Source: Mycobacterium sp. E1214
GTDB lineage: Bacteria; Actinomycetota; Actinomycetes; Mycobacteriales; Mycobacteriaceae
DNA length: 64,000 nucleotides
NCBI RefSeq assembly: GCF_001666755.1
Contig: NZ_LZJC01000072.1
Coordinates: 54,078-118,077, forward strand
Direction: 5' to 3'
Shown here: piece after piece, positions 52,379 through 64,000 of the stretch
Position numbering within the stretch: the first letter of the stretch is position 1
Layout of the letters: the number at the start of each line of letters is the position of its first letter
Position numbers and translations under genes: made by a program
Notes under the pieces: generated by a model
Seen by the model: only the letters and a program-made list of their open reading frames with translations
Database searches by the model: none
What the model was told of the DNA's origin: nothing

Positions 52379-53605
52379 TCACGCGGCCGGGGCGAACGTG
52401 ACGGGCAGCTTGTTCGGCGACCGGAAGGTGAGCCCGACGATCTTGGGCTCCTCGCCCGTGCCGTCGTCGGGAGCCAAGGCCAGATCTTTGACACGATCGA
52501 ACAGGCTGTTGAGCATGACCCGGGTTTCCAGCCGCGCCAGATGCATCCCGAGACACATGTGGATGCCGCCGGCGAACGCGATGTGGGCTTGGCGCGGTCG
52601 GCGGATGTCGAAGGTGTTGGGGTCGGCCCACCGGTGCTCGTCGCGGTTGGCCGAGCCCATGCACATGTCGATCTGCGCGCCGGCCGGAATGGTCTTGCCG
52701 CCGAGGACCACCTCCTCGGTGGTGGTCCGCATGACCATCGTCAGCGGCGTCTCGAACCGCAGTCCCTCCTCGATCGCCATCGGGATCAGCGAGCGGTCCC
52801 CGGTGACCAGCGCCAGCTGCTCGGGGTGGGTCAACAGCAGGTACAGCAGGTTGCCCGACGACCGGTAGGTGGTCTCCAACCCGGCCGGCAGCAGCAGGCG
52901 CAGGAACGCGATGATGGCCTCGTCGGTGAGCCGCTTTCCGTCGATCTCCGCGGTGACCAGGTCGCCGATGATGTCGTTGGTGGGCGCGCGCCGGCGCTGC
53001 TCGACCTGACCGAGGAAGTAGTCGTAGAGCTCGGTCGCGGCATTGAGGCCGGCCACGATGTCGGTCGGGATCGAGATGAGGTCGAGCGACAGCCGCCGGA
53101 ACAGGTCGAGATCCTCCGGCGGCAGGCCGAGCAGCGTGGCGATGATGCGGGTGGGAAATTCGAAGGTCACCGCCTTCACCAGGTCGGCGTGGCCGTCGGC
53201 CTTGATCTCGTCGACCAGGCGGTCGCAGACCGGTGCGACCACCGACGGCTCCCAGCGCGCCAGCGCGCTGGACCGAAAAGCCTTCGCCACCAGGTTGCGG
53301 TGGTCGTGGTGTTCCTTGCCGCCCATGGCCAGGATGGTGTGGCCCATCACCAGGCCGATGGTCTTGTCATAGGCCGCCGACGTGAACGTCCGGTCGTCGC
53401 GAAACGCCTGGTGCACACCGTCGTAACCGAACAGCACCCACTCATCGGACGGGCGTAGCTCCTCGGGCAGCTGGCTCGGGTCACCCAGGGCTCCGTGCCA
53501 CACCGGGTCGGTGCGCCGCATGTATTCGAAGAAGGGGTAGGGGCTGGTCTCACCGGTGAAGTCGAGCGAGACGGGCTGTCGGTCCGGGTCGGTGCTCAGC
53601 GTCAT
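52379..53605 (-). CDS. Cytochrome P450
   Basis: 408 residues from ATG 53605. I-helix LLPAGLETTYRS, K-helix EEGLRFETP and heme region IAFAGGIHMCLGMHLARLE (FxxGxHxCxG) intact. Probably CYP of the sterol-side-chain or terpenoid group, but not assignable. Located 7 bp upstream of an alcohol dehydrogenase gene on the same strand, so hydroxylation followed by oxidation of the alcohol is expected. Preceded by a GCTATC/GATAGC operator. Confidence 0.93.
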   Translation of the reverse strand: MTLSTDPDRQPVSLDFTGETSPYPFFEYMRRTDPVWHGALGDPSQLPEELRPSDEWVLFGYDGVHQAFRDDRTFTSAAYDKTIGLVMGHTILAMGGKEHHDHRNLVAKAFRSSALARWEPSVVAPVCDRLVDEIKADGHADLVKAVTFEFPTRIIATLLGLPPEDLDLFRRLSLDLISIPTDIVAGLNAATELYDYFLGQVEQRRRAPTNDIIGDLVTAEIDGKRLTDEAIIAFLRLLLPAGLETTYRSSGNLLYLLLTHPEQLALVTGDRSLIPMAIEEGLRFETPLTMVMRTTTEEVVLGGKTIPAGAQIDMCMGSANRDEHRWADPNTFDIRRPRQAHIAFAGGIHMCLGMHLARLETRVMLNSLFDRVKDLALAPDDGTGEEPKIVGLTFRSPNKLPVTFAPAA

Positions 53606-53635
53606 CGGCGCCCCTCCTGAAGCCAGCGGAATTTC

Positions 53636-53655
53636 GCTATCATAATATAGATAGC
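53636..53655. promoter_or_regulatory. GCTATC-N8-GATAGC perfect inverted repeat (operator)
   Basis: GCTATC (53636-53641) and GATAGC (53650-53655) with AT-rich spacer ATAATATA, 31 bp upstream of the P450-alcohol dehydrogenase operon. The spacer and position fit a TetR-type operator. Cognate protein not known. Confidence 0.6.
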
Positions 53656-53801
53656 AACGAAGCCCAACGGCGCTCCGCCGCCCGCGCCACCTCGTCGTTC
53701 GCCCCCCGAAATCGCAGGTCTACCTTGAAGGTGGCTCTGTTCTCGGCCACCGGCCCCGTCCCGACGGTCGGCCCGCACCATGCACCGGAAGACGAGAGGC
53801 T

Positions 53802-54773
53802 ATGACACAGACGAATGTGACGCGGCCGCAAGGCCTTAACCGCCTCGACCCGGCGCTGCGCGATGCCGCGCTCGAGCTTGGCGTGGTCGAGTTCCGCAGC
53901 GAGACGCTGGCCGACGAGCGGACCCACGCCGACCGGCTCGCCGCCGAGCGCGCTGCGGCCGCCGACACCGACGGCGTGCACATCGAGACCCGGTCGATCA
54001 CCGGTCCCGGCGGCCATCAGCTGAGCCTGCGTTTCTACCGGGGGCCCGACCTGGACCGGGCGGCCGCCGGGTCACCCCTCGTCCTGTATGCCCACGGCGG
54101 CGGCTTCGTGACCGGCAACCTGGACACCGACCACGCGCAGTGTGTGGAACTCGCCCGGGCCGGCGGTTGCCTGCTGGTGTCGGTGGACTACCGGCTGGCG
54201 CCCGAACACCCCTGTCCCGCCGCGCTGGACGACGTCGAGGCGGGCCTGTACTACGCCCTGCGCAACTGCGCGGAGTTGCGCGTGGACGTCGGCCGCATCG
54301 CGGTGATGGGCCGTGACGCCGGCGCCGCCCTGGTGGCCGGGCTGAGCCAGCGCATGTTCGACGACGAGGGCCCGCAGATCCTGGTGCAGATCCTGCACCA
54401 GCCGATGCTCGACTCCGACGCGACGCAGTCGCGGCGCGAGTTCCAACGCACGCCGGGCCTCAACGGCCCCGCCGTGAGCCGCGCGTGGGGCCACTACCTG
54501 GGGCACGCCAGCGCCACCGGGCAACACGTGCCGGCGCATCGCGCCAATCTCGAAGGGCTGCCGCCGACGTTCATCGACTGCGCCGAGATCGACCCGTGCC
54601 GCGACGAAGCCATCGACTTCGCCAACCGGCTGCTGCACGCGTACGTGCACACCGAATTGCACGTCATCGCAGCGGCATTCAACGGCTTCGACGCGTCCGT
54701 TCCCGGATGGGACGTCTCGCAGGAGAACTGGGCCCTGCACGCGCGCTCCCTGCGGCGTGTGTTCGCCATGTGA
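53802..54773 (+). CDS. HSL-family alpha/beta hydrolase fold with lost catalytic triad
   Basis: A 323-residue protein. The fold is clear: oxyanion-hole HGGGF (98-102), VSVDYRLAPEHPCPAALDDV and DPCRDEA with the catalytic Asp (264). The nucleophile motif GDSAGG reads GRDAGAA (Asp172 in the Ser position) and the His position FHGF reads FNGF (Asn294). Both the Ser and His are therefore gone, while the Asp is kept. It is likely a non-hydrolytic or binding paralogue, unless an alternative residue acts. Located divergent from the P450 operon. Confidence 0.88.
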   Translation: MTQTNVTRPQGLNRLDPALRDAALELGVVEFRSETLADERTHADRLAAERAAAADTDGVHIETRSITGPGGHQLSLRFYRGPDLDRAAAGSPLVLYAHGGGFVTGNLDTDHAQCVELARAGGCLLVSVDYRLAPEHPCPAALDDVEAGLYYALRNCAELRVDVGRIAVMGRDAGAALVAGLSQRMFDDEGPQILVQILHQPMLDSDATQSRREFQRTPGLNGPAVSRAWGHYLGHASATGQHVPAHRANLEGLPPTFIDCAEIDPCRDEAIDFANRLLHAYVHTELHVIAAAFNGFDASVPGWDVSQENWALHARSLRRVFAM

Positions 54774-54801
54774 CGCCCTATCGATTCGGCTCCGGTAGCT
54801 C

Positions 54802-54810
54802 TTACCGTAG
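54802..54810. promoter_or_regulatory. TTACNGTAA-type site upstream of paired acyl-CoA dehydrogenases
   Basis: TTACCGTAG, 8 of 9 match, 49 bp upstream of the 54859 start. Confidence 0.35.
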
Positions 54811-54858
54811 CGGCCATTGCTACCATCGAAGCCGCCGGCGAACTCGACGAGAGGCAGC

Positions 54859-55997
54859 ATGACCACACTCGACTCTCCCGAGAAACTTCTCTTCACCTCG
54901 ACCACCCAGGCCTTCCTCGACAAGGAGGCACCCCTACGCCGCGTGCGGGAACTGCATGCCGCGGGAGCGTCGTTCGACCCGGCCTGGTGGCGGCGCGCCG
55001 CGGAACTCGGCTGGACCGGCCTGCTGGTCCCGGAAGAGCTGGGCGGGGGGAGCGTCTCGGAGAGCGGGCTGGCCGATCTGGCCGTGGTCGCCGAGCGGCT
55101 CGGCCGCACGGTGGCGCCCGGACCGCTCTACCCGGTGAGCGTCGTGCTGACCGCACTCGTCGACGGCGCGGATCCGCTCGCGCATGCGGCCGCCATCGAG
55201 GCGCTGATCGCGGGGGAGGCCGTGGCGTCGTGGGCCGTCTGCGAGCCCGGGCAGGGCTGGGCGCCCTTGGCGCCCACGTTGACGGCCACCCGCACCGAGG
55301 CCGGTTACCGCATCGACGGCACCAAGGACCGCGTCGAGGCGGGCGCCCAGAGCGCGTGGTTGCTGGTGGTGGCGCGCTGTGACGAGGCCGTCCGCCAGTT
55401 CCTGGTGCCCACCGACGCCGCCGGGCTTCGCGTCGAGCCGCAGCAGTCGGTCGACCTGGTCAAGCAGTACGCCCGAGTCCATTTCGACGGCGTCGTCGTG
55501 CCCCCGACCGCCGCCGTCGGCACCGCCGAGCAGACCGCCGCGCTGGTCGACCGGCAGAGCCAGATCGCCCAGGTGCTGCAGTGCGCCGAGGTCGTCGGCG
55601 TTCTGCAGACGGTGTTCGACATGACCGTGCAATGGGCGCTGGACCGCCACTCGTTCGGTCGCCCGTTGGCGTCCTACCAGGCGCTCAAACACACGTTCGC
55701 CGACATGAAGCTGTGGCTGGAGGCGTGCCGGGCCACCACGGCCGCCGCGGTCACCGCCGTCGCCGCGCGGCGCTCGGACGCGGGCCTGTCGGCCAGCATC
55801 GCCAAGTCCTACGTGGGCGAAATGGCCGGGCAGATCGTGCAGTCGTGCGTCCAGCTGCACGGCGGTATCGGGGTCACCTGGGAATTCGACCTGCACCTCT
55901 ACCTTCGGCGGGTCACGTTGTATCGCAACATGTTCGGAACGCCGCAGGAGCACAACCTGCGCGTCTACGAGGCCGAGAAGGCGGGTCGAGCCCACCG

Positions 55998-56001
<4 letters not shown>
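54859..56001 (+). CDS. Acyl-CoA dehydrogenase, small-type partner
   Basis: 380 residues from ATG 54859 (RBS GAGAGG); the longer frame from 54817 has no RBS. FadE fold: PAWWRRAAELGWTGLLVPEE, ASWAVCEPGQGWAPLAPTLT, ALDRHSFGRPLASYQALKHTFADMK, VQLHGGIGVTWEFDLHLYLRR. The classic catalytic Glu segment is missing here. Its stop overlaps the start of a second FadE gene (ATGA), the typical alpha2beta2 heteromeric arrangement seen in sterol side-chain degradation. Confidence 0.9.
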
Positions 56002-59595
<3,594 letters not shown>

Positions 59596-60801
59596 TCAGG
59601 CCGACACCGGCTTCTTGGCCGGCGCGGTCACCTTCATCAGCTTCATCAGGTTGCCGCCCATGATCTTCGCCTGGTCCTCTTCGCTGAAATCGGACAGCTC
59701 GTCGACGAACGAGATCGGGTCTTTCAGGCCCTCGGGGTGCGGCCAGTCGGAGCCGAACACGACGCGGTCCGTGCCCACCATGTTGACGATCTCGGTGAAG
59801 CGGTCCTCCCAGAACGGGCTGACGTAGACGCACCGCTTGAACGTCTCGATCGGGTCCTCGGCGAAGGCCTGGGGCATCTTCTTGTAGACGCCTTTGAGGC
59901 CCCGGAACAGCGTCGGCACCCAGTCGGCGCCGTTCTCGATGGACAGGATCCGCAAATCCGGGTTGCGGCTCAACGCGCCATGGCAGATCAGGGCGCCGAA
60001 GGCGTCCTCGATGGGGCGGTGGCCCATCGCCAGGCTGCGGAAGGCGGTCGGCTTGAACGGCAGGAACTCGTCGCCGGGTTCCCAAATGTTGAGCAGCTCG
60101 GAGTAGCCACTGTCCGAGGCGTGCATCGACACCGGGATTTCGGCGCGCACGCAGGCCTGCCAGAACGGGTCGAACTCCGCCAACCCGAAGGATCGGCTGC
60201 CGCGATAGCCGGGCACCGGAGCGGGGCGGACCAGCACGGTGCGGGCGCCGCGCTCCAGACACCACTGCAGCTCCTCGAGCGCCCGATCGACGATCGGGAG
60301 GGTGATGACGGGGGTGGCGAAGATGCGGTCGGAGTAGTTGAACGACCATTGCTCGTACATCCACTCGTTGAGCGCGTGGATGACGTCGTGCGTCATCTCC
60401 GGGTCGTCCTTCATCCGCTCCTCGACGAGGCTGGCCAGCGTCGGGAACATCAGCGCGTAGTCGATGCCCAGCTCGTCCATGACCTCGAGGCGGGCGCCCG
60501 GCTCGCGAAACGCCGGTATGGCCTTCATCGGCTCGCCCAGGATCTCGCGGTAGCTCTTGCCCTGCGAGCCGTGGCGGAAGTACTCCTCCTGGGCGCCCGG
60601 GCGGGCCACCACCTCGAACGTCGGGTTGGGGATGTAGTCGCTGATGTGTCCGCGCACCACGATCTTGGTGCGGCCCCGTACCTGCACGTAATCGATGACG
60701 TGCTTGCGCTTTTCGGGCAGGAACTTGGTCAGCGCCTCCTGCGGCTCGTACATGTGGTTGTCGGCGTCGAACACCGGGAACGGAAGCTCGCGAGAGGGCA
60801 T
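59596..60801 (-). CDS. Amidohydrolase 2-family metal-dependent hydrolase
   Basis: A 401-residue protein from ATG 60801. Metal-binding motifs: FDADNHMYEP near the N-terminus, PVSMHASDS and GSDWPHPEGL with the catalytic Asp near the C-terminus. Family members decarboxylate or hydrolyse small substrates (ACMSD-like). Behind the GGTAA-N5-TTACC palindrome and downstream of the TetR-thioesterase gene, which may control it. Confidence 0.92.
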   Translation of the reverse strand: MPSRELPFPVFDADNHMYEPQEALTKFLPEKRKHVIDYVQVRGRTKIVVRGHISDYIPNPTFEVVARPGAQEEYFRHGSQGKSYREILGEPMKAIPAFREPGARLEVMDELGIDYALMFPTLASLVEERMKDDPEMTHDVIHALNEWMYEQWSFNYSDRIFATPVITLPIVDRALEELQWCLERGARTVLVRPAPVPGYRGSRSFGLAEFDPFWQACVRAEIPVSMHASDSGYSELLNIWEPGDEFLPFKPTAFRSLAMGHRPIEDAFGALICHGALSRNPDLRILSIENGADWVPTLFRGLKGVYKKMPQAFAEDPIETFKRCVYVSPFWEDRFTEIVNMVGTDRVVFGSDWPHPEGLKDPISFVDELSDFSEEDQAKIMGGNLMKLMKVTAPAKKPVSA

Positions 60802-60837
60802 GGCGTTCTCCTCGGAGAGTCGAGATTCTCACTGGAT

Positions 60838-60852
60838 GGTAATGACGTTACC
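60838..60852. promoter_or_regulatory. GGTAA-N5-TTACC inverted repeat upstream of amidohydrolase
   Basis: Perfect 5-bp arms around TGACG, centred 44 bp upstream of the amidohydrolase start and 31 bp beyond the end of the TetR-thioesterase gene. Plausible operator for that regulator. Confidence 0.5.
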
Positions 60853-60882
60853 ACCCGGGCGTTGGTCGGGACAGCGTCCGTT

Positions 60883-61938
60883 TCAGCGTCGGTTCGAACG
60901 TCCGTTTGCGCCGCCCGCGCGCCGCGGAATCGTGGGCGTGGCGCCGTTGATGATCGCGAAGTTGACCGTCGCGGTGGCCGCCAGCTCGTCGTCGGCGTCG
61001 CCGTAGATGTCGATTTGCATCACCATGGCCCGCCGGCCGGCGCGCAGCATGCGGGGGACCGCGAAGGCTGAGCCCTGCCGAATGGGCCGCAGGTAGCGGA
61101 TGAAGAGGTCGGCGGTGGTCATGGTGGTGCCCTGCTGCAGGAAGTCCAGCCCGAACTGGCCGCCCGCCACGTCCACCAGCGTGGCGATCAGGCCGCCCTG
61201 CAGCGCGCCGGAGGTGTTCACCACCTGGGGGCTCACCGGCATGGTCATGGCGAAGTGGCCGTCGCGCTGCCCGGCGCGCATGCCGATCTGGCCGAACAAC
61301 TCCGACAGCGACGGTTCCGGCACGGTGTCGTCGGTGTCGCGGATGCCCAGGGCGCGGCTGCAGAAGTCGTAGAGCTGGCCCGCGTCGACCGGCGCGCCGT
61401 TCAATTCGCTTCCCAGCCAATGCAATCGCTGCGCGCCCATCATCGTCTGCATCACGATGGCGGCGGCCGCACCGACGTCAAGGCCGGGGTGCAAGACGCC
61501 CTCGGTGATGCCCTGGCCGACGATGTCGCGGATCAGCCGGTGCAACGGCGAGAGCACGCGGGCGTACTCGCGCGGACGGGTTTCGGCGAGGTGCTGGTTG
61601 TAGAGCATCAGCGCCCGGTTGAGGCTGTCCTGGGTGGTCGACTCCGGTTGCTCGCTGACCCGGTCGATCACCAATTTCAGCGCCGCCGTGCTGTCCAACC
61701 CGCTCGTCTCGCCGCGCCAGGCCTTGACCGACTGCGCGATGGTGCGTTCGAACAGCGCCAGCAGCAGCTCGTCCTTGCTGCTGAAATGCTGATAAAACGC
61801 GCGCAGCGACGTCTTGGAGCGTGCGACGACCTCTTGGACGGTGAAGTCGGTGCGACCCGTCTCGCCGAGGATTGCTACCGCGGTCTTGATGAAGCGGTCC
61901 CCGCGCGTGATCTCGACGTCGTCCCCGGGCTCTGACAT
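60883..61938 (-). CDS. TetR regulator fused to a PaaI-type thioesterase domain
   Basis: 351 residues in one frame. N-terminal TetR DNA-binding domain (KTAVAILGETGRTDFTVQEVVARSKTSLRAFYQHFSSKDELLLALF) and ligand helices to about 205. C-terminal hotdog domain about 225-335: FAMTMPVSPQVVNTSGALQGGLIATLVDVAGGQFGL, RYLRPIRQGSAFAVPRMLRA. The NTSGALQGG loop corresponds to the PaaI binding loop, although the catalytic Asp/Gln arrangement cannot be confirmed. A fusion of a transcriptional regulator with a CoA-ester-binding enzyme is unusual and may sense acyl-CoA. Confidence 0.9.
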   Translation of the reverse strand: MSEPGDDVEITRGDRFIKTAVAILGETGRTDFTVQEVVARSKTSLRAFYQHFSSKDELLLALFERTIAQSVKAWRGETSGLDSTAALKLVIDRVSEQPESTTQDSLNRALMLYNQHLAETRPREYARVLSPLHRLIRDIVGQGITEGVLHPGLDVGAAAAIVMQTMMGAQRLHWLGSELNGAPVDAGQLYDFCSRALGIRDTDDTVPEPSLSELFGQIGMRAGQRDGHFAMTMPVSPQVVNTSGALQGGLIATLVDVAGGQFGLDFLQQGTTMTTADLFIRYLRPIRQGSAFAVPRMLRAGRRAMVMQIDIYGDADDELAATATVNFAIINGATPTIPRRAGGANGRSNRR

Positions 61939-61962
61939 GAGAATGAGGTTACCGCGCTGTAG

Positions 61963-63420
61963 CTAGAACGGTGGGTCGTCGGGTGGCGCGGGCCCGGTCG
62001 CCGCTCGGGCGTGCGCCCCGGCCGCCTCGGAGGGTGGCGCCTGCCGCTGGGTGGCCGTCGCGCCGTTGCGGCGCCGCTCGGCGGCGACGTAGGCGGCGCG
62101 GTGTTGCGCTCGGCTGCGACGGCGCCGCGGCATCTTCAGGGCGCGATCCGCGCAGCGGTCCCGTACGGGCGCCGCGGCGGCAAGAGGCACGCCGGTCGGG
62201 GCGCACAGCGTGGGAAACAGCACCGCGCTGCCCGGCGTGGTCACGGAGGTGTGCCCCGACGGTGCGGTCCAGATCACGGTGCCGTCCGGCAACTGCTGAT
62301 CATGCCAACCCCAGAACGTCTTGATCAGATGATGTTGGCGGCAAAGGCATTTGAGGTTGGCGGCGTGCGTGACACCCCCGTCGGCGTAAGCGATGGTGTG
62401 ATCGAGGTCGGTGTGTGCGGCCGGGCGATCACAACCGGGGAACCGGCACGTCAGGTCGCGACAGCGCACGAAGTCGGCCAGCGCCTGCGAGGGAAGGTGG
62501 CCGCGTTCCGGCGGCGCGTCGGCGGGATGCGCCACCGGCCGCAACCGCGCCGAGCCGGCCAATTCGGCGATCAGTTCCGCCGGAATCAGCGCGTCGCTGC
62601 CGACCAGGTAACCGTAATCGGCGCCGGCGCCGGCGCCGGCGACCGTCGACTGGTTGGCGATCACGTGGATCATCACCGACGAAGGGACCCGACTCCCGCC
62701 TGCGGGGCAGCCGGGTTGCCCGCAGCGGCACGGCAGCCGCTCCGCACCGGCTGCCATCGCGCCCATGGCGTCGGCGCGGCGCTGCATCGCGGTGCGCGGA
62801 TCGCCGTGACACACGGTGGCGGCCAACGCAGTTAGTTTTGCATCCACCGCGTGGGCGTCGGTGCTGAGGAGCCTGCCGAAGACCTCCGTCAGTCCGTCGC
62901 CGACGTCCCAGATCGAGAACTCCCGCCCCGCCTGGCGTTCGCGGCGGCGCCGCACCGCGCCCTTGTCGGCCCGGGCCACGATCCGGTCGACCGACGCGTT
63001 GAGCCGGCCGCGCGTCATGCCCACCCATCGGGTCAGCCGGGCCGCCAATGCGGCGTCGACGCGGGCCAGCACCTCGGGGTCGGTGATCAGGTCGGTGCGG
63101 TAGACCACCGTTTGGAACGTCGCATAGCCGATGTCGCCGGCCAGCAGCGCGGCGCCCACGTGGGGGAGGCGGTTGCGCATCGCGCGGGCATAGTTGAGGA
63201 AACTTGCGGCCAGCGCCTGACTGATCTGCAGTGCCGCGGCCACTTCGGCGCAGATGGCGTCCCATGTGTCGCCGCACCAGGTCTCCCGTTCCCCGAACTG
63301 CCGCAACCGCAGCGCATCGAGGTCGGCGATCGCGGCCAGCCGCTCCCCGGCCGCCCGGTTCTCCGCCCGTGACGCCGCGCGCATGCGATCCAGCAGGCCA
63401 GCGGACTCCGACTCGAACAT
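61963..63420 (-). CDS. 13E12-family DUF222/HNH endonuclease-like protein
   Basis: 485 residues from ATG 63420, whose codon lies within the SOS box; the longer GTG start (63450) is rejected. DUF222 region: LDALRLRQFGERETWCGDTW, ERLPCRCGQPGCPAGG. HNH nuclease motif near residue 345-400: CRFPGCDRPAAHTDLDHTIAYADGGVTHAANLKCLCRQHHLIKT. Mycobacterial 13E12 repeats are LexA-controlled. Role unknown, possibly DNA mobility or damage response. Nuclease activity is unproven. Confidence 0.92.
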   Translation of the reverse strand: MFESESAGLLDRMRAASRAENRAAGERLAAIADLDALRLRQFGERETWCGDTWDAICAEVAAALQISQALAASFLNYARAMRNRLPHVGAALLAGDIGYATFQTVVYRTDLITDPEVLARVDAALAARLTRWVGMTRGRLNASVDRIVARADKGAVRRRRERQAGREFSIWDVGDGLTEVFGRLLSTDAHAVDAKLTALAATVCHGDPRTAMQRRADAMGAMAAGAERLPCRCGQPGCPAGGSRVPSSVMIHVIANQSTVAGAGAGADYGYLVGSDALIPAELIAELAGSARLRPVAHPADAPPERGHLPSQALADFVRCRDLTCRFPGCDRPAAHTDLDHTIAYADGGVTHAANLKCLCRQHHLIKTFWGWHDQQLPDGTVIWTAPSGHTSVTTPGSAVLFPTLCAPTGVPLAAAAPVRDRCADRALKMPRRRRSRAQHRAAYVAAERRRNGATATQRQAPPSEAAGAHARAATGPAPPDDPPF

Positions 63421-63428
63421 AAGTTCGA
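63413..63428. promoter_or_regulatory. LexA/SOS box overlapping the 13E12 start
   Basis: TCGAAC-ATAA-GTTCGA is a perfect match to the mycobacterial SOS box TCGAAC-N4-GTTCGA. The start ATG (minus strand) is inside the spacer, so LexA would block both transcription and early elongation. Confidence 0.85.
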
Positions 63429-63462
63429 TTATGCCGGCTGTGGCCGACACAACTCCGAGCGC

Positions 63463-64000
63463 TCAGCCGCCGCGGGCTGCGATCATGGCCGAGCGGTTCA
63501 CCTTCGTGGCCGCCGTGCGGGGGATGGCGTCGACGAACTCGACGGTCTTGGGCGCTTTGTAGGGCGCCAGCCGACCCTTGGCGAATTCGATGATCTGCGC
63601 TTCGGTCAGCGAGGCCCCCTCGGCGAGCTGCACGACCGCGTGCACGCGCCGCCCCCATTGCGCATCGGCGAGGCCGATGACCACGACGTCGGCGATGCCG
63701 GGATGCCCCGCGAGCGCGGACTCGACCTCGGCGGGAAAGACGTTGGCGCCGCCTGTGACGATCATGTCGACGCGACGGTCGACGATGTAGAGATAGCCGT
63801 CCTCGTCGAGGTGGCCGATGTCGCCGGCGGAGCGGAAGCCGTCGTCGGTCGACGGGAGGGGCGGCGCCCCGCCGAGATAGCGGTAGCCCGCGCTCATCGG
63901 TGCGCGCAAATAGACGTCGCCGTCCTCGCCGGGGCCCAGCGGCCGCTTGTCGGCGTCGAGGATCCGGATCTCGGTGTCGCGGAACCCGCGCCCGACGCTG
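63463..64000 (-). CDS. Acyl-CoA synthetase, C-terminal part (5' end outside window)
   Basis: The frame is open to the window edge and ends at 63463. Visible motifs: VGRGFRDTEIRILDADKRPLG, APMSAGYRYLGGAPPLPSTDDGFRSAGDIGHLDEDGYLYIVDR, VDMIVTGGANVFPAEVESAL and the C-terminal Lys region RTAATKVNRSAM. AMP-binding synthetase of the FadD type. The adenylation core is beyond the window. Downstream (minus direction) of it lies the SOS box of the 13E12 gene. Confidence 0.9.
   Translation of the reverse strand, partial: SVGRGFRDTEIRILDADKRPLGPGEDGDVYLRAPMSAGYRYLGGAPPLPSTDDGFRSAGDIGHLDEDGYLYIVDRRVDMIVTGGANVFPAEVESALAGHPGIADVVVIGLADAQWGRRVHAVVQLAEGASLTEAQIIEFAKGRLAPYKAPKTVEFVDAIPRTAATKVNRSAMIAARGG

Overview
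The window is high-GC mycobacterial chromosome, most like a slow-growing, Mycobacterium avium-complex type species. This is inferred from gene order: rph - rdgB - DUF3817 - lprD - tRNA-Leu - ... - irtA - irtB matches the M. tuberculosis Rv1340-Rv1349 neighbourhood. An Rv1364c-type phosphatase/kinase/STAS protein, a 13E12-family HNH gene with a LexA box, mycofactocin-coupled oxidoreductases and many acyl-CoA enzymes also fit.

1-2083: the end of rph, then rdgB (apparently starting at CTG), a convergent DUF3817-lprD pair, and tRNA-Leu(UAG).

2060-17935: an integrated element of about 15.8 kb in the 3' end of the tRNA gene, bounded by a perfect 26-bp direct repeat. Its left arm carries integrase, an XRE-type regulator, an excisionase-like protein, DUF2742, an AAA ATPase whose 3' end holds a GGAAAC/GTTTCC repeat cluster (candidate origin), a phage zinc finger and small phage genes. 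Only two recognisable virion-type genes remain: a scaffold-like gene and a giant tape-measure gene, which seems to start at ATC. No terminase large subunit, portal, capsid or tail-tube gene was seen. The right arm carries cargo: a RelA/SpoT-domain protein (toxSAS-like) with a small downstream partner, and a three-gene operon with a small antitoxin-like protein and a zinc-ribbon membrane protein. Both arms hold three 11-bp-spaced TGGCCG repeats, candidate integrase arm sites.

18012-24276: small secreted and coiled-coil proteins, a DCC oxidoreductase, then a TetR regulator translationally coupled to irtA-irtB (ferric-carboxymycobactin import), behind a candidate IdeR box.

24349-57257: a long run of CoA-ester and alicyclic/lipid catabolism genes. 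It has five acyl-CoA dehydrogenases, two class III CoA-transferases, an acyl-CoA synthetase, thiolase, thioesterase, an acyl-CoA carboxylase subunit, several SDRs, two P450s, an NDMA-type alcohol dehydrogenase, an F420-type LLM oxidoreductase, a DHDPS-like aldolase and GntR/TetR regulators. The substrate cannot be named from sequence. Short palindromes of the form TTACNGTAA recur upstream of four of its transcription units. A degenerate ABC ATPase plus YhgE/Pip permease interrupts the run.

57254-64000: a multidomain sigma-factor regulator of the Rv1364c type, an amidohydrolase, a TetR-thioesterase fusion, a 13E12 HNH protein with an overlapping SOS box, and the C-terminal part of another acyl-CoA synthetase.
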